Positions 1-8,899 are shown, numbered from the stretch's first letter. The stretch: 64,000 bases of DNA from Lentzea pudingi (GCF_014646255.1 NZ_BMNC01000006.1:62001-126000), one strand, 5' to 3'. Notes: generated from the sequence alone by a model not told the origin. Numbers and translations are program-made.

Positions 1-175
1 TGATCCCGTTGCCGCCGGGCACGATCTGCAGCAGCCGCTGTTCCGGATCCTCCGCGGCGGCGTGCGCGACCGGCTGCTGCCCCGCTGCCAGCGCGACTCC
101 GGCGATCGCGGCCGCCGTGCCCTTCAGGACGGTCCGGCGCGCGACGGATCCCTTTTCGTCATCCCCCAGATGCAT
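1..175 (-). CDS. Tat-exported protein, N-terminal part only
   Basis: This is the 5' end of a gene that leaves the window at base 1. The 58 visible codons start at ATG 175 and encode a twin-arginine signal (VARRTVLKGTAAAIAG) followed by an Ala-rich hydrophobic stretch and a likely cleavage site after AHA. The mature start is acidic and continues to LLQIVPGGNGI. This predicts export of a folded protein through the Tat pathway. The visible part is too short to assign a family. It is divergent from the YcxB-like gene, with about 30 bp between the starts. Confidence 0.75.
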   Translation of the reverse strand, partial: MHLGDDEKGSVARRTVLKGTAAAIAGVALAAGQQPVAHAAAEDPEQRLLQIVPGGNGI

Positions 176-206
176 GGGGCCATCGTGCAGCACAATGCGA
201 GGCGTT

Positions 207-749
207 ATGAGCAACTGCGTTGATTTCCGATGGGCCCCGTCACCCGCCGACTGGCGGGCCAGCCTGCGCGCGATGGTGCCGATGTTCAAGTGGGCGCCGT
301 GGTTCGCGCTCGTGCTCGGGGTGTTCTCGCTCGTGCTGCTCCTCGGCTTCGAGGACACGCTCGTCGTCGCGCTCTTCGGCCTGGTGTGCGCGCTGGTCAT
401 CGGCCTGATGGAGCCGGTCGCGGTGTGGTGGCGCTTCTCGTCCGACGAGATGATCAGCCGGACCGTGATGGGCAGCGCCGACGCCCGGTCGTTCCGGCTG
501 GCCGTGGGCAACGCGGTGCGCGAGGAGATCGTCTGGGAGGAGCTGCCGGGCTGGACCGAGACGCGGCAGGGCTTCGTCCTGGAGACGCTGGACGAGGGCG
601 CGGCCTCGTTTTCCGTGCCGCACAGGGCCTTCGCGTCCGATGAGGACGTGACGTCGTTCCGGTCGCTGCTCGAGCAGCACATCGGTCCAGCGAAGCAGCC
701 GTCTCGGATCGGGCACACCGGGTGGGGCTCACGGGGCTCGGCAACGTAA
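207..749 (+). CDS. YcxB-like small membrane protein
   Basis: About 180 residues. A pair of adjacent hydrophobic segments (roughly residues 28-48 and 50-70) is followed by a soluble C-terminal domain. That domain has the YcxB-like pattern: a WEELPGW strand, F-V-L-E-T, then a VPHRAF segment and an acidic helix with FRSLL. YcxB-like proteins have no established biochemical role, so none is given. ATG 207 was chosen because GAGG lies 4 nt upstream; an in-frame ATG at 195 is the alternative. The gene runs toward the next plus-strand gene with a 9-bp gap, so the two may be cotranscribed. Confidence 0.6.
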   Translation: MSNCVDFRWAPSPADWRASLRAMVPMFKWAPWFALVLGVFSLVLLLGFEDTLVVALFGLVCALVIGLMEPVAVWWRFSSDEMISRTVMGSADARSFRLAVGNAVREEIVWEELPGWTETRQGFVLETLDEGAASFSVPHRAFASDEDVTSFRSLLEQHIGPAKQPSRIGHTGWGSRGSAT

Positions 750-758
750 TCTCTGCGG

Positions 759-1556
759 GTGTCCTGTGCGAGTGCCACGCTGGTCGTGTGGACGTCGGGC
801 TGGCTGCACGGTCTAGCCGCCGCCGACGACGTCCTCGACGCCCTGCACATGTGGGCCGAGCAGCACGAGGTGGTGGCCGACGACGATGGCACCGCCACGG
901 CGCTCGACCTCCCCGGTCCCGACGAGGCCCCCGTGGGCCCCGCCCTGCTGCTGGCCGCCCTGCGGCGCGCCGGCGCGACCTCAGCCCGGCTGGTGCTACC
1001 AGTACCGGGCGACGTACGGGGCCTGGGAGGCAAGGGCACGCTCGCGACGTGCGCGCTGCGCTCAGGCGAGGCGCTCGTCGTCCCGTCCGTGCACATCGGG
1101 CTGGTGCCGAAGGTCGTGGCCGACGGCGTGATGCGCTGGACGGTGTTCGACCTGCCGTCGTCCAACGGCCTCGAGCACATCCCGATCGGCGAGGCGGAAC
1201 ACGGCCTCGGCGCGGCCCTGCGCGAGGCGACGGCGGCCCTGGCCACCCTCGACGTGGCCAAACACCGCCCGAACGTCCGCAAGGAGATCGCCGACCTCGC
1301 GGCCGAGAACTCCACCCTCCCCTGGCCGGACGCCATGCCGCCCCGCTCGCTGCGCGTGCTGCAACGGGCAGCGGAGGTGGCCGCGATCGTGTCCGTGGCC
1401 AGCTCCGACTCCCCCGGCGGCGCTCTCTCGGCCTCGGCGATGGCCGCCCGCACCGAGGCACTGCGCCCGGTCTCCCTGGCCGTGCGCCGGGCACGCTGCG
1501 CCGCGGTGGACGAGGCCGTGCGCGTTCTCGCGGACAGCGGCGCCGGCAGGCACTGA
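759..1556 (+). CDS. Conserved actinobacterial protein of unknown function
   Basis: A 265-residue soluble protein with a GTG start and no signal peptide or membrane helix. I do not recognise a catalytic motif. The N-terminal half is acidic with alternating strands and helices, and the C-terminal third is a long Ala/Arg-rich helical region. It is convergent with hemH across a strong hairpin. In M. tuberculosis a hypothetical gene (Rv1486c, from memory) sits in the same convergent position beside hemZ, so this may be its positional counterpart. That is a synteny argument only and has not been tested by alignment. Confidence 0.7.
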   Translation: MSCASATLVVWTSGWLHGLAAADDVLDALHMWAEQHEVVADDDGTATALDLPGPDEAPVGPALLLAALRRAGATSARLVLPVPGDVRGLGGKGTLATCALRSGEALVVPSVHIGLVPKVVADGVMRWTVFDLPSSNGLEHIPIGEAEHGLGAALREATAALATLDVAKHRPNVRKEIADLAAENSTLPWPDAMPPRSLRVLQRAAEVAAIVSVASSDSPGGALSASAMAARTEALRPVSLAVRRARCAAVDEAVRVLADSGAGRH

Positions 1557-1561
1557 CGCGT

Positions 1562-1590
1562 CACGCCGGTGGGCCTGGCCCACCGGCGTG
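1562..1590. terminator. Bidirectional hairpin between convergent genes
   Basis: Bases 1562-1575 (CACGCCGGTGGGCC) are exactly complementary to 1577-1590, a 14-bp perfect inverted repeat around a single base. It lies 6 bp after the upstream stop and 7 bp before the end of hemH. No T-tract follows, as is common in high-GC actinobacteria. Confidence 0.75.
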
Positions 1591-1596
1591 CTTCGG

Positions 1597-2634
1597 TCAG
1601 GCGCGAACAGGCCTCTTCGCCGGCTCGCAGCACAACGGCGCACAAGGCGCCCCGTTCACCGTGCACCCCGCCGCCACGAACGACGACAACTTCCGCACCG
1701 GAGCCCCGGAAGTGTGCTCGGCGACCAACTCGGTGACGAGCTCGGCGAAGCGCGGATCGGAGTTGGGCGTGGCGGCACGGGCGAACTCCATGCCGAGCAC
1801 CAGCGCGCGGTCCCGGGCCTCGGTGTCGAGATCCCACACCACCTCGAGGTGGTCGGACACGAACCCGATCGGGCACACCACAACGCCGGTGACACCCTTG
1901 GCGTGCAAGGCATCGACGTGGTCGACGATGTCCGGTTCGAGCCACGGGATCTGCGGCGGCCCGGAACGCGACTGCCACACCACGTCGTACTCGGTCACCC
2001 CGAGCTCGGCTGCGACCAGGCGCGAGGCCTCGACGACCTGGCGCGAGTAGCGGTAGCCACCCTCGGAAGGCGGTCCGGCGGACTTGTCGGCGGACACCGG
2101 CACCGAGTGCGCGGTGAACACGAGCCGATAGGCACCGTTCAACGAAGCCGCCGCGGCACGCACACCGTCGGCGAAAGCGGAGATGAACAGCGGGTGGTCG
2201 AAGAACTGGCGCAGCTTCACCAACTCAGGACCGTCTGGCACGGCCCGCAGGGCGCGCACGATGTCCTCGTCGTACTGCCGGCACGCGGAGTAGCCGCCGT
2301 ACGCGCTCGTCGGGAACACCAAGGCCCTCGAAACGCCGTCGGCCTTCATCTGCGCGACGACGTCCTCGGCCATCGGGTGCCAGTTGCGGTTGCCGAAGTA
2401 GATCGGCAGCTCGAAGCCACGGGCGCGCACGGCCTCGATGGCTTCCAGGTTCAGGCGGTTGATCGGCGACACGCCGCCGAAGTGCTGGTAGTGGGCTTCG
2501 ACCTCGTCCAGCCGCTCCGGCGGCACGCCACGCCCGCGCACCACGTTCTCCAGGAAGGGTCGGACGTCCTCAGGACCTTCTGGGCCGCCGAAGGACAGCC
2601 AGAGCAGCGCGTCGAAACTCACCGCTCCATCCAA
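1597..2634 (-). CDS. hemH: Ferrochelatase (coproporphyrin type)
   Basis: A 345-residue ferrochelatase, last gene of a fabG-inhA-hemH run. Gram-positive and actinobacterial enzymes of this family insert Fe(II) into coproporphyrin III in the coproheme pathway (family knowledge; cpfC is a synonym). Visible features are the N-terminal LLWLSFGGPEGPEDV, the metal and active-site His in VFTAHSVPVS, and the downstream acidic site in FVSDHLEVVWDLD. A Cys in GGYSACRQYDED and a C-terminal cluster (AAGCTVNGAPCAPLCC) match the ligands expected for the [2Fe-2S] cluster of actinobacterial enzymes. A 40-bp gap separates it from inhA, so cotranscription is likely. The same order occurs in mycobacteria. Confidence 0.95.
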   Translation of the reverse strand: MDGAVSFDALLWLSFGGPEGPEDVRPFLENVVRGRGVPPERLDEVEAHYQHFGGVSPINRLNLEAIEAVRARGFELPIYFGNRNWHPMAEDVVAQMKADGVSRALVFPTSAYGGYSACRQYDEDIVRALRAVPDGPELVKLRQFFDHPLFISAFADGVRAAAASLNGAYRLVFTAHSVPVSADKSAGPPSEGGYRYSRQVVEASRLVAAELGVTEYDVVWQSRSGPPQIPWLEPDIVDHVDALHAKGVTGVVVCPIGFVSDHLEVVWDLDTEARDRALVLGMEFARAATPNSDPRFAELVTELVAEHTSGAPVRKLSSFVAAGCTVNGAPCAPLCCEPAKRPVRA

Positions 2635-2674
2635 TCAGACGTCCGATCTCCTCACATGACGAACGGATGTGACG

Positions 2675-3442
2675 TCAGAGACCCAGGAAGTGCACGCCGC
2701 CGTCGACGAACACCATCGAGCCCGTGGTGGCCGGGAACCAGTCGGACAGCAGGCCGCAGACGGACTTCGCGACCGGCGTGGGGTCGTCGACGTCCCACGA
2801 GAGCGGAGCCTTCTCGCCCCACATCTTCTCCAGCTCGCCGAAGCCGGGGATGGACTTCGCGGCCATGGTGCGGACCGGGCCGGCGGAGATCAGGTTCACG
2901 CGGATGCCGTCCGGGCCGAGGTCGCGCGCCATGTAGCGGTTGATCGACTCGAACGCCGCCTTCGCCGCGCCCATCCAGTTGTAGGCGGGCCACGCCTGGC
3001 GGGCGTCGAAGTCGAGGCCGACGACCGACGAGCCGTGCGTCAGCAACGGGCGGGTGGCCTGCACAAGCGCCTTGTACGAGTACGCGGAGACGTGCATCGC
3101 CACGGAGACGTCCTCCCACGGCGCGTCCATGAACGGGGCGCCGAGGCAGCTCTGCGGGGCGAAGCCGATGGCGTGCACGACGCCGTCGAGGCCGTCGACG
3201 TGCTCACGCACGCGGTCGGCGAGGGTGTCGAGGTGTTCCTGGTTCTGCACGTCGAGCTCGACGACGGGCGCGGGCTTCGGCAGGCGCTGGGCGATGCGCG
3301 TCACGAGGCTCATCCGGCCGAACCCGGTCAGCACGACCTCGGCACCCTGTTCCTGGGCGACGCGTGCGACGTGGAAGGCGATCGACGCGTCGGTGATGAC
3401 ACCGGTGATCAGCAGTCGCTTGCCCTCGAGCAGTCCGGTCAC
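2675..3442 (-). CDS. inhA: NADH-dependent enoyl-ACP reductase
   Basis: Reduces trans-2-enoyl-ACP in FAS-II elongation in the cytosol. The GTG start at 3442 gives 255 residues starting VTGLLEGKRLLITGVITDAS, which matches the InhA N-terminus; the frame stays open 30 codons upstream but that part does not look homologous. Seen: the nucleotide-binding TGVITDASIAFHVA, the catalytic Tyr and Lys in PAYNWMGAAKAAFES, and the C-terminal LLSDWFPATTGSMVFVDGG. The residue equivalent to InhA Ser94 is Ala here (GVVHAIGFAPQ). It sits 46 bp downstream of fabG and 40 bp upstream of hemH, as in the mycobacterial mabA-inhA-hemZ arrangement. Confidence 0.95.
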   Translation of the reverse strand: MTGLLEGKRLLITGVITDASIAFHVARVAQEQGAEVVLTGFGRMSLVTRIAQRLPKPAPVVELDVQNQEHLDTLADRVREHVDGLDGVVHAIGFAPQSCLGAPFMDAPWEDVSVAMHVSAYSYKALVQATRPLLTHGSSVVGLDFDARQAWPAYNWMGAAKAAFESINRYMARDLGPDGIRVNLISAGPVRTMAAKSIPGFGELEKMWGEKAPLSWDVDDPTPVAKSVCGLLSDWFPATTGSMVFVDGGVHFLGL

Positions 3443-3488
3443 TTGGTCCAACCCTTTCGCAGTACGAAGAACAGTGGTGGGGGAAAGC

Positions 3489-4193
3489 TCAGTGGCCCAT
3501 GCCGAGGCCGCCGTCGACCGGCAGCACGGCACCGTTGACGTAGCCGGACTCGTTGGCCGCGAGGAACGTGACGGCGCGCGCGATCTCGTCGGCCGCGCCG
3601 TACCGGCCGGCCGGGATCTGCTTCAGGGCGGCTTCGCGCACGGCCTCGGGCAGCTCGTTCGTCATGTCCGTGGTGATGAAGCCGGGCGAGACGACGTTCG
3701 CGGTGATGTTGCGCGAGCCGAGCTCCAGCGCGATCGACCGCGCCATGCCGACCATGCCCGCCTTGGACGCCGCGTAGTTCACCTGGCCGGCGCCACCGGT
3801 CAGGCCGACGACCGACGAGATGAAGACGATGCGGCCGAACTTCTTGCGCAGCATGCCGCGGGAGGCGCGCTGGGCGAAGCGGAACGCGCCGGTGAGGTTC
3901 GCGTCGACGACCGACGTGAACTGCTCCTCGCTCATGCGCAGCAGCAGCGTGTCCTGCGTGATGCCCGCGTTGCACACGAGCACCTCGACGGGACCGTGCG
4001 CCGCCTCGACCTCGGTGAACGCGGCGTCGATCTCTTCCGAGTTCGTCACGTCGCACTTCACGCCGAGCAGACCTTCGGGAGCGCCGGACCCGCGGTGCGT
4101 CACCGCGACCTTGTCGCCCTGCGCCGCGAACGCCTGCGCGATCGCGAGGCCGATGCCGCGGTTGCCTCCGGTGACCAGAACGGACCGACTCAC
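3489..4193 (-). CDS. fabG: 3-oxoacyl-ACP reductase (MabA/FabG type)
   Basis: A 234-residue short-chain dehydrogenase performing the NADPH-dependent ketoreduction step of fatty-acid elongation. Motifs in order: TGGNRGIG at residues 8-15, CNAGIT, the catalytic Ser in ISSVVG, and Tyr and Lys in VNYAASKAG, followed by the C-terminal VDGGLGMGH. The GTG start at 4193 is supported by an AGGAG Shine-Dalgarno 7 nt upstream. First gene of the fabG-inhA-hemH operon, divergent from the dehydrogenase at 4272. A TAGCCT sequence in the 78-bp intergenic region could be its -10 box. Confidence 0.95.
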   Translation of the reverse strand: MSRSVLVTGGNRGIGLAIAQAFAAQGDKVAVTHRGSGAPEGLLGVKCDVTNSEEIDAAFTEVEAAHGPVEVLVCNAGITQDTLLLRMSEEQFTSVVDANLTGAFRFAQRASRGMLRKKFGRIVFISSVVGLTGGAGQVNYAASKAGMVGMARSIALELGSRNITANVVSPGFITTDMTNELPEAVREAALKQIPAGRYGAADEIARAVTFLAANESGYVNGAVLPVDGGLGMGH

Positions 4194-4239
4194 TAGCTCT
4201 CCTGAGAATCGCTGCTGGTTGACCGGGTGAGGCTATCGG

Positions 4240-4253
4240 CTACCGGCAGGTAG
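4240..4253. promoter_or_regulatory. Small palindrome in the fabG/dehydrogenase divergent promoter
   Basis: CTACC-GGCA-GGTAG, a perfect 5-bp-arm inverted repeat in the 78-bp region between the divergent starts at 4193 and 4272. Its position fits an operator for either gene. Nothing identifies the regulator. Confidence 0.3.
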
Positions 4254-4271
4254 TCCGGCATCGGCGGAGCC

Positions 4272-6881
4272 ATGTCACATCCATCCGGGCATGATCGGGT
4301 GATGCGGGCCTTTCTCGATCAGCTCCGACGCGACGTGGACGGTGACGTCCTGGACGACCCGGCGAGCCGGGCCCTGTACTCGGCGGACGCGTCGAACTAC
4401 CGGCACGTGCCGCAGGTGGTCGTCCGTCCACGCACGACGGACGCCGTGGTGGCGGCGGTCGGGATCGCGGCCGAGCACCGGGTGCCGATCACCAGCCGCG
4501 GCGCGGGAACGTCCATCGCGGGCAACGCGTGCGGCACCGGGCTCGTGATCGACTTCAGCCGGTACCTGAACGCGTTCGAGATTTCCGGCGACCGGGCGTT
4601 CGCCCAACCCGGCGCGGTGCTCGACAGGATCAACGCGAGCGCCGGCGAATACCTGTTCGGCCCTGATCCGTCCACGCACTCGCGCTGCACGATCGGCGGG
4701 ATGATCGGCAACAACGCGTGCGGCGCGCACTCGGTGAAGTGGGGCAAGACCAGTGAGAACGTCACGAACCTGAGCGTCCTCACCGCCGATGGCCGCACGT
4801 TCGACACCACGAACCCGCCCGAGCTCGCGCTCCCCGGCCACGACCCGGCGTGGTTCCCGCAGCTCAGCCGCCGGGTGAGCGGGTACGCGCTGGACGCCCC
4901 GACGCTGACGCAGCAACTCGTCGGCACTGAGGGCACGTGCGTGGTCCTGCTGGGCGCCGAGCTGAAGCTGGTGCGCAGGCCGGAACGCCGCATCCTGGTC
5001 GTGCTCGGCTTCGCGGACACCTACGACGCCGCCGACAGCGTCACCGGCATCGAGGACGCGCTCGCGATCGAGGGCCTGAACGAGGCCCTGGTGCACAGCG
5101 TCCGGACCCGCCCCGACCTGCCGGAAGGCCGCAGCTGGTTGTTCGTCGAGGTGGAGGACCACCCCGAACGCATCGCGAAGATCAGCAAGAACTCGATGAT
5201 CATCCACGACGCGGCGCACCAGCGGGCGCTGTGGCGGATCCGCGAGGACGGCGCTGGCCTCGCCACCCGCATGGCCGACGGCAGCGAGGCCTGGTCCGGC
5301 TGGGAGGACGCGGCCGTCCCGCCGGAGCACCTCGGCACCTACCTGCGCGAGTTCGACCAGCTGCTGACCAGGTACGGCCGGCGCGGCATCACCTACGGCC
5401 ACTACGGGGAGGGCTGCCTGCACGTCCGCATCGACTTCGACCTGGCCCACGGTTACCGCGAGTTCCTGCAGGACGCCGCGGACCTGGTCGTCGGCCACGG
5501 CGGCAGCCTGTCGGGCGAGCACGGCGACGGCCAGGCGCGGTCCGAGCTGCTCAGCCGGATGTACCCGCCCGCGGCGATCAGGGCGTTCGGTGAGTTCAAG
5601 CGCGCCTTCGATCCGGGGAACCTGCTCAACCCGGGCCGGATCGTGGAGCCGCTGAAGCTCGACGACGACCTGCGGATCCTCGTCGCGCCACCGAAGATCC
5701 CGACCAGGGCGGAGTTCGCGAGCGACACGCGCAGGTGCGTCGGTGTCGGCAAGTGCCTGAACACCAAGGGCGGCGTGATGTGCCCGAGCTACCGCGTCAC
5801 CAAAGAGGAGAAGCACTCCACGCGAGGCCGTGCGCACCTGCTGTTCGAGATGCTCAACGGTGATGTCATCAAGGGCGGCTGGAAGTCGCCGGAGGTGGCG
5901 GAGGCCCTCGACCTCTGCCTGGGGTGCAAGGGGTGCAAACGCGACTGCCCGGTCGACGTCGACATGGCGAGCTACAAGGCCGAGTTCCTGCACGAGCACT
6001 ACAAAGGCCGGATCAGGCCGCGCGCGCACTACGCCATGGGCTGGCTGCCGACGTGGCTGAAGTACGGTCTGGTCAACAGGTTCACCGCGAAACTCGGCCG
6101 GTTCGCGGGCATCACGCCGGAACGCGAGCTGCCGCGCCAGACCACTCCCCTGGTCCGCCAGCTCCACCCGCTCGGCACGGGCGATCCGGTGCTGCTGTTC
6201 CCCGACACGTTCACGAACTTCTTCGAACCGGGCATCGGCCTCGACGCGGCGAACGTGCTGGCACACCTGGGCAACCGGGTGGAGGTGCCGTCCGCGAACG
6301 TCTGCTGTGGACTGACGTGGCACTCGACCGGCCAGCTCGCCAAGGCCCGACGGGTGGTCGAACGCACCGCGCGGGCGTTGCTGCCGTGGACGAGCCAGGG
6401 CGTGCCGGTGATCGGCCTGGAGCCGAGCTGCACCGCGTTCCTCCGCGTGGAGGCCCCGAAACTGTCGGACGAACCGGCGGTGCAAGCGCTTGCCAAGGCC
6501 ACCCGGACGTTCGCCGAGCACGTCGCCCCGAAGCTGCCCGCGCTCGACGGCGCGCGCGAGGCCGTCGTGCAGACCCACTGCCACCAGTACGCCGAACTGG
6601 GTTTCGCCCCGGACCGCGAGGCGATGGCCAAGGCGGGACTGCGGCCGAAGGTCGTCGAGGGGTGCTGCGGCCTCGCCGGCAACTTCGGCTTCGAACGAGG
6701 CCACTACGACGTCTCGATCGCGTGCGCCGAGCAGGACCTCCTGCCAGCGTTGCGGGACAACGAGGACGCGCTGGTGATCGCGGACGGCTTCAGCTGCCGC
6801 ACGCAGATCCGCCACACCACCGAACGCGAACCGGTGCACCTGGCCAGCGCGCTCGCGGCCCTAATCGCGGTCGAGGACTGA
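4272..6881 (+). CDS. FAD-linked 2-hydroxyacid dehydrogenase fused to Fe-S/CCG domains
   Basis: An 869-residue fusion corresponding to the glycolate oxidase/D-lactate dehydrogenase type FAD subunit plus its iron-sulfur subunit. N-terminal FAD_binding_4 (SRGAGTSIAGNACGTG about residue 75; GGMIGNNACGAHSVKWG about 140), then the FAD-oxidase C domain with GHYGEGCLHVRIDF and SGEHGDGQARSELL. Two 4Fe-4S sites follow (CVGVGKCLNTKGGVMCP and CLGCKGCKRDCPVD), then two CCG cysteine-rich modules (NVCCGLTWHS, EGCCGLAGNFGFE). It likely oxidises a D-2-hydroxyacid and passes electrons to the membrane quinone pool; the substrate (lactate, 2-hydroxyglutarate or glycolate) cannot be read from sequence. ATG 4302 is an alternative start. 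Its 3' end overlaps the convergent MHS symporter by 21 bp. Confidence 0.9.
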   Translation: MSHPSGHDRVMRAFLDQLRRDVDGDVLDDPASRALYSADASNYRHVPQVVVRPRTTDAVVAAVGIAAEHRVPITSRGAGTSIAGNACGTGLVIDFSRYLNAFEISGDRAFAQPGAVLDRINASAGEYLFGPDPSTHSRCTIGGMIGNNACGAHSVKWGKTSENVTNLSVLTADGRTFDTTNPPELALPGHDPAWFPQLSRRVSGYALDAPTLTQQLVGTEGTCVVLLGAELKLVRRPERRILVVLGFADTYDAADSVTGIEDALAIEGLNEALVHSVRTRPDLPEGRSWLFVEVEDHPERIAKISKNSMIIHDAAHQRALWRIREDGAGLATRMADGSEAWSGWEDAAVPPEHLGTYLREFDQLLTRYGRRGITYGHYGEGCLHVRIDFDLAHGYREFLQDAADLVVGHGGSLSGEHGDGQARSELLSRMYPPAAIRAFGEFKRAFDPGNLLNPGRIVEPLKLDDDLRILVAPPKIPTRAEFASDTRRCVGVGKCLNTKGGVMCPSYRVTKEEKHSTRGRAHLLFEMLNGDVIKGGWKSPEVAEALDLCLGCKGCKRDCPVDVDMASYKAEFLHEHYKGRIRPRAHYAMGWLPTWLKYGLVNRFTAKLGRFAGITPERELPRQTTPLVRQLHPLGTGDPVLLFPDTFTNFFEPGIGLDAANVLAHLGNRVEVPSANVCCGLTWHSTGQLAKARRVVERTARALLPWTSQGVPVIGLEPSCTAFLRVEAPKLSDEPAVQALAKATRTFAEHVAPKLPALDGAREAVVQTHCHQYAELGFAPDREAMAKAGLRPKVVEGCCGLAGNFGFERGHYDVSIACAEQDLLPALRDNEDALVIADGFSCRTQIRHTTEREPVHLASALAALIAVED

Positions 6882-8135
6882 GTCCTTCGACGTCTCGCGC
6901 ATGAACCCGTAGACCAGCAACGAGATCAGCACGCACCCGGCCACGTAGTAGAAGAACACCGACTCCATGCCGGCCTGCTTGAACCACAGCGCCACGTACT
7001 CGGCCGTGCCGCCGAAGATCGCCACGGTCAGCGCGTACGGCAGGCCCACGCCCAGCGCGCGGATGTTCGTCGGGAACAGCTCTGCTTTCACGATCGCGTT
7101 GATCGACGTGTAACCGGTGACGATCACCAGGCCGCCCAGCATCAGCAGGAACGCCGGGAACGCCTCGGAGGTCTTCGCGAGCGTCGACAGCAGCGGCACG
7201 GTCGCGAGCGTGCCGAGCACACCGAACCCGAGCAGCAGCGGACGGCGCCCGATCCGGTCCGACAGCGCGCCCGCAAGCGGTTGCAGCACCACGAACATCA
7301 GCAGCGCGGCGAAGTTGATCCAGCTGACCGTCGCGGCGTCGATCTTGCTGGTCGTGAACGTGTAGAACGCGACCGTGCCGCCCAGCGTCAGGCCGACGAC
7401 GAGCAGGCATTCCTTGGGGTGCTGGAGCAACGCCCGGAAGGTGCCCTTCTCCGGGTTCTCCTTCTGCTTCTCGAAGTTGGCCGACTCGTCCATGCCGCGC
7501 CGCAACCACATCACGACGACCGCCCCGGTCGCGCCGATGACAAACGCGATCCGCCAGCCCCACTCCATCATCTCGGTCCTGGACAGGAACTGCTGCAACA
7601 CGATCTGCACACCGAGCGCCACCAGCTGACCGGCCGTCAGCGTCACGTACTGGAAGCTCGAGTAGAAACCGCGGCGCGCCGGAGAGGCCACTTCGGACAA
7701 ATAGGTCGCCGAGGTCGCGTACTCCCCGCCGACCGACAGGCCCTGCAACAACCGGGCGAGCACCAGCAGCACCGGCGCCGCCACACCGATGGACGCGTAC
7801 GACGGGGTCAGCGCGATGATCAACGACCCGAACGCCATCAGCGTGACGGACAACGTGAGCGCGGCACGGCGTCCGCGGCGGTCGGCGTAACGGCCGAGCA
7901 GCCAGCCACCGAGCGGGCGCATGAGGAAGCCGACCGCGAACACGGCGGCGGTGTTGAGCAGCTGCGCGGTCTGGTCGCCCTTGGGGAAGAACGCGGCCGC
8001 GAAGTAGATGCTGAACGCCGTGTACGCGTACCAGTCGTACCACTCGATCAAGTTCCCGACCGACCCGCGCAGCACGTTCGCCACCACTCGGCGCTCGCTG
8101 CCCTTCTCCTGAACGACTGTCATGCCGGACACCAT
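6861..8135 (-). CDS. MHS-family metabolite:proton symporter
   Basis: A 424-residue major facilitator protein with 12 predicted helices in the inner membrane. Family marks are NLIEWYDWYAYTAF in the first helix, the loop 2-3 motif LGRYADRRGRRAAL, and RLLQGLSVGGEYATSATYLSE in helix 4-5, typical of the MHS branch (KgtP, ProP, citrate transporters). The second half repeats the loop motif as ALSDRIGRRPLLL. The substrate is probably a mono-, di- or tricarboxylate or a betaine. The convergent hydroxyacid dehydrogenase next door makes a hydroxyacid or ketoacid plausible, but this is inference. An in-frame ATG at 8123 is the alternative start. Confidence 0.88.
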   Translation of the reverse strand: MVSGMTVVQEKGSERRVVANVLRGSVGNLIEWYDWYAYTAFSIYFAAAFFPKGDQTAQLLNTAAVFAVGFLMRPLGGWLLGRYADRRGRRAALTLSVTLMAFGSLIIALTPSYASIGVAAPVLLVLARLLQGLSVGGEYATSATYLSEVASPARRGFYSSFQYVTLTAGQLVALGVQIVLQQFLSRTEMMEWGWRIAFVIGATGAVVVMWLRRGMDESANFEKQKENPEKGTFRALLQHPKECLLVVGLTLGGTVAFYTFTTSKIDAATVSWINFAALLMFVVLQPLAGALSDRIGRRPLLLGFGVLGTLATVPLLSTLAKTSEAFPAFLLMLGGLVIVTGYTSINAIVKAELFPTNIRALGVGLPYALTVAIFGGTAEYVALWFKQAGMESVFFYYVAGCVLISLLVYGFMRETSKDSVLDRD

Positions 8136-8191
8136 CGCGACGCCGCCTCACCCCTCACAACCTGGGTGAACGCTTCTTTACAGTCACTTAA

Positions 8192-8207
8192 GCGCGTCGG
8201 TACGCGC
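8192..8207. promoter_or_regulatory. Palindrome in the MHS/response-regulator divergent region
   Basis: GCGCGT-CGGT-ACGCGC, perfect 6-bp arms, about 33 bp upstream of the preferred response-regulator start. A GATACT sequence at 8228-8233 lies 6 nt before ATG 8240, consistent with a leaderless promoter just downstream of this candidate operator. Confidence 0.35.
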
Positions 8208-8239
8208 GGGCAACAGTCGTTATGACCGATACTGCTCCC

Positions 8240-8899
8240 ATGCGGGTGCTGTTGGTCGAAGACGACGACGGTGTCGCGAACGCCCTGGTGGAGGCACTGC
8301 GGGCGAACGGGCACCGGCCATCCCGCGTGCGCAGGGGCGCCGACGCGCTGATCGCCCACCGGGACGCCGACGTGGTGCTGCTCGACCTCGGGCTGCCCGA
8401 CCAGGACGGCCTGGAGGTGCTGCGCAAGCTCCGCAAGATCGACCCGGTGCCGGTGCTCGTGCTGACCGCGCGCGGCGACGAGCGCACGGTGGTGCGCGGA
8501 CTCCGGCTCGGCGCCGACGACTACCTCGTCAAGCCGGTGCGGCTGGCCGAACTCCTCGCCCGGATCGACGCGGTGGCGCGGCGCAGTGCGGCGCGGTCGC
8601 AGGAACCGGACGAGCTCGTGCGGGTGTCCGACGTGGAGATCGACCTGCAGAGCCGTCAGGTCGTGGTCGGCGGGCGCGAGATCTCGTTGACCACCAAGGA
8701 GTTCGACGTCCTGGCGGTGCTGGCGCGCCGGCCCGGCACGGCGGTGAGCCGGCAGCAGCTGATGGACGAGGTGTGGGGCAACGCGTTCGTGGCGGTGTCG
8801 CGGACGCTCGACGTGCACCTCACGCAGTTGCGCGCCAAGCTCGACCGGCCGGGGCTGCTGCACACGATCCGCGGTTTCGGCTACCGGCTCGGTGAGTAG
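8240..8899 (+). CDS. OmpR/PhoB-family response regulator
   Basis: A 219-residue regulator with an N-terminal receiver domain and a C-terminal winged helix. The receiver has the acidic pair in LLVEDDDG, phospho-acceptor Asp49 in VVLLDLGLPDQDG, and the conserved Lys in DDYLVKPVRL. The DNA-binding domain ends in VHLTQLRAKLDRPGLLHTIRGFGYRLGE, with part of this marking the recognition helix region. ATG 8240 (MRVLLVED) fits the family start and the leaderless -10; ATG 8222 would add six residues. The TAG stop abuts the ATG of the kinase gene, so this is the first gene of a coupled operon with the kinase, TAXI lipoprotein and reductase. Confidence 0.92.
   Translation: MRVLLVEDDDGVANALVEALRANGHRPSRVRRGADALIAHRDADVVLLDLGLPDQDGLEVLRKLRKIDPVPVLVLTARGDERTVVRGLRLGADDYLVKPVRLAELLARIDAVARRSAARSQEPDELVRVSDVEIDLQSRQVVVGGREISLTTKEFDVLAVLARRPGTAVSRQQLMDEVWGNAFVAVSRTLDVHLTQLRAKLDRPGLLHTIRGFGYRLGE

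Noticed and set aside
4275..6839. Very long open frame antisense to the hydroxyacid dehydrogenase
   Set aside because: Arg/Val/His-rich composition typical of a GC-driven shadow; the plus-strand frame has clear FAD and Fe-S motifs.
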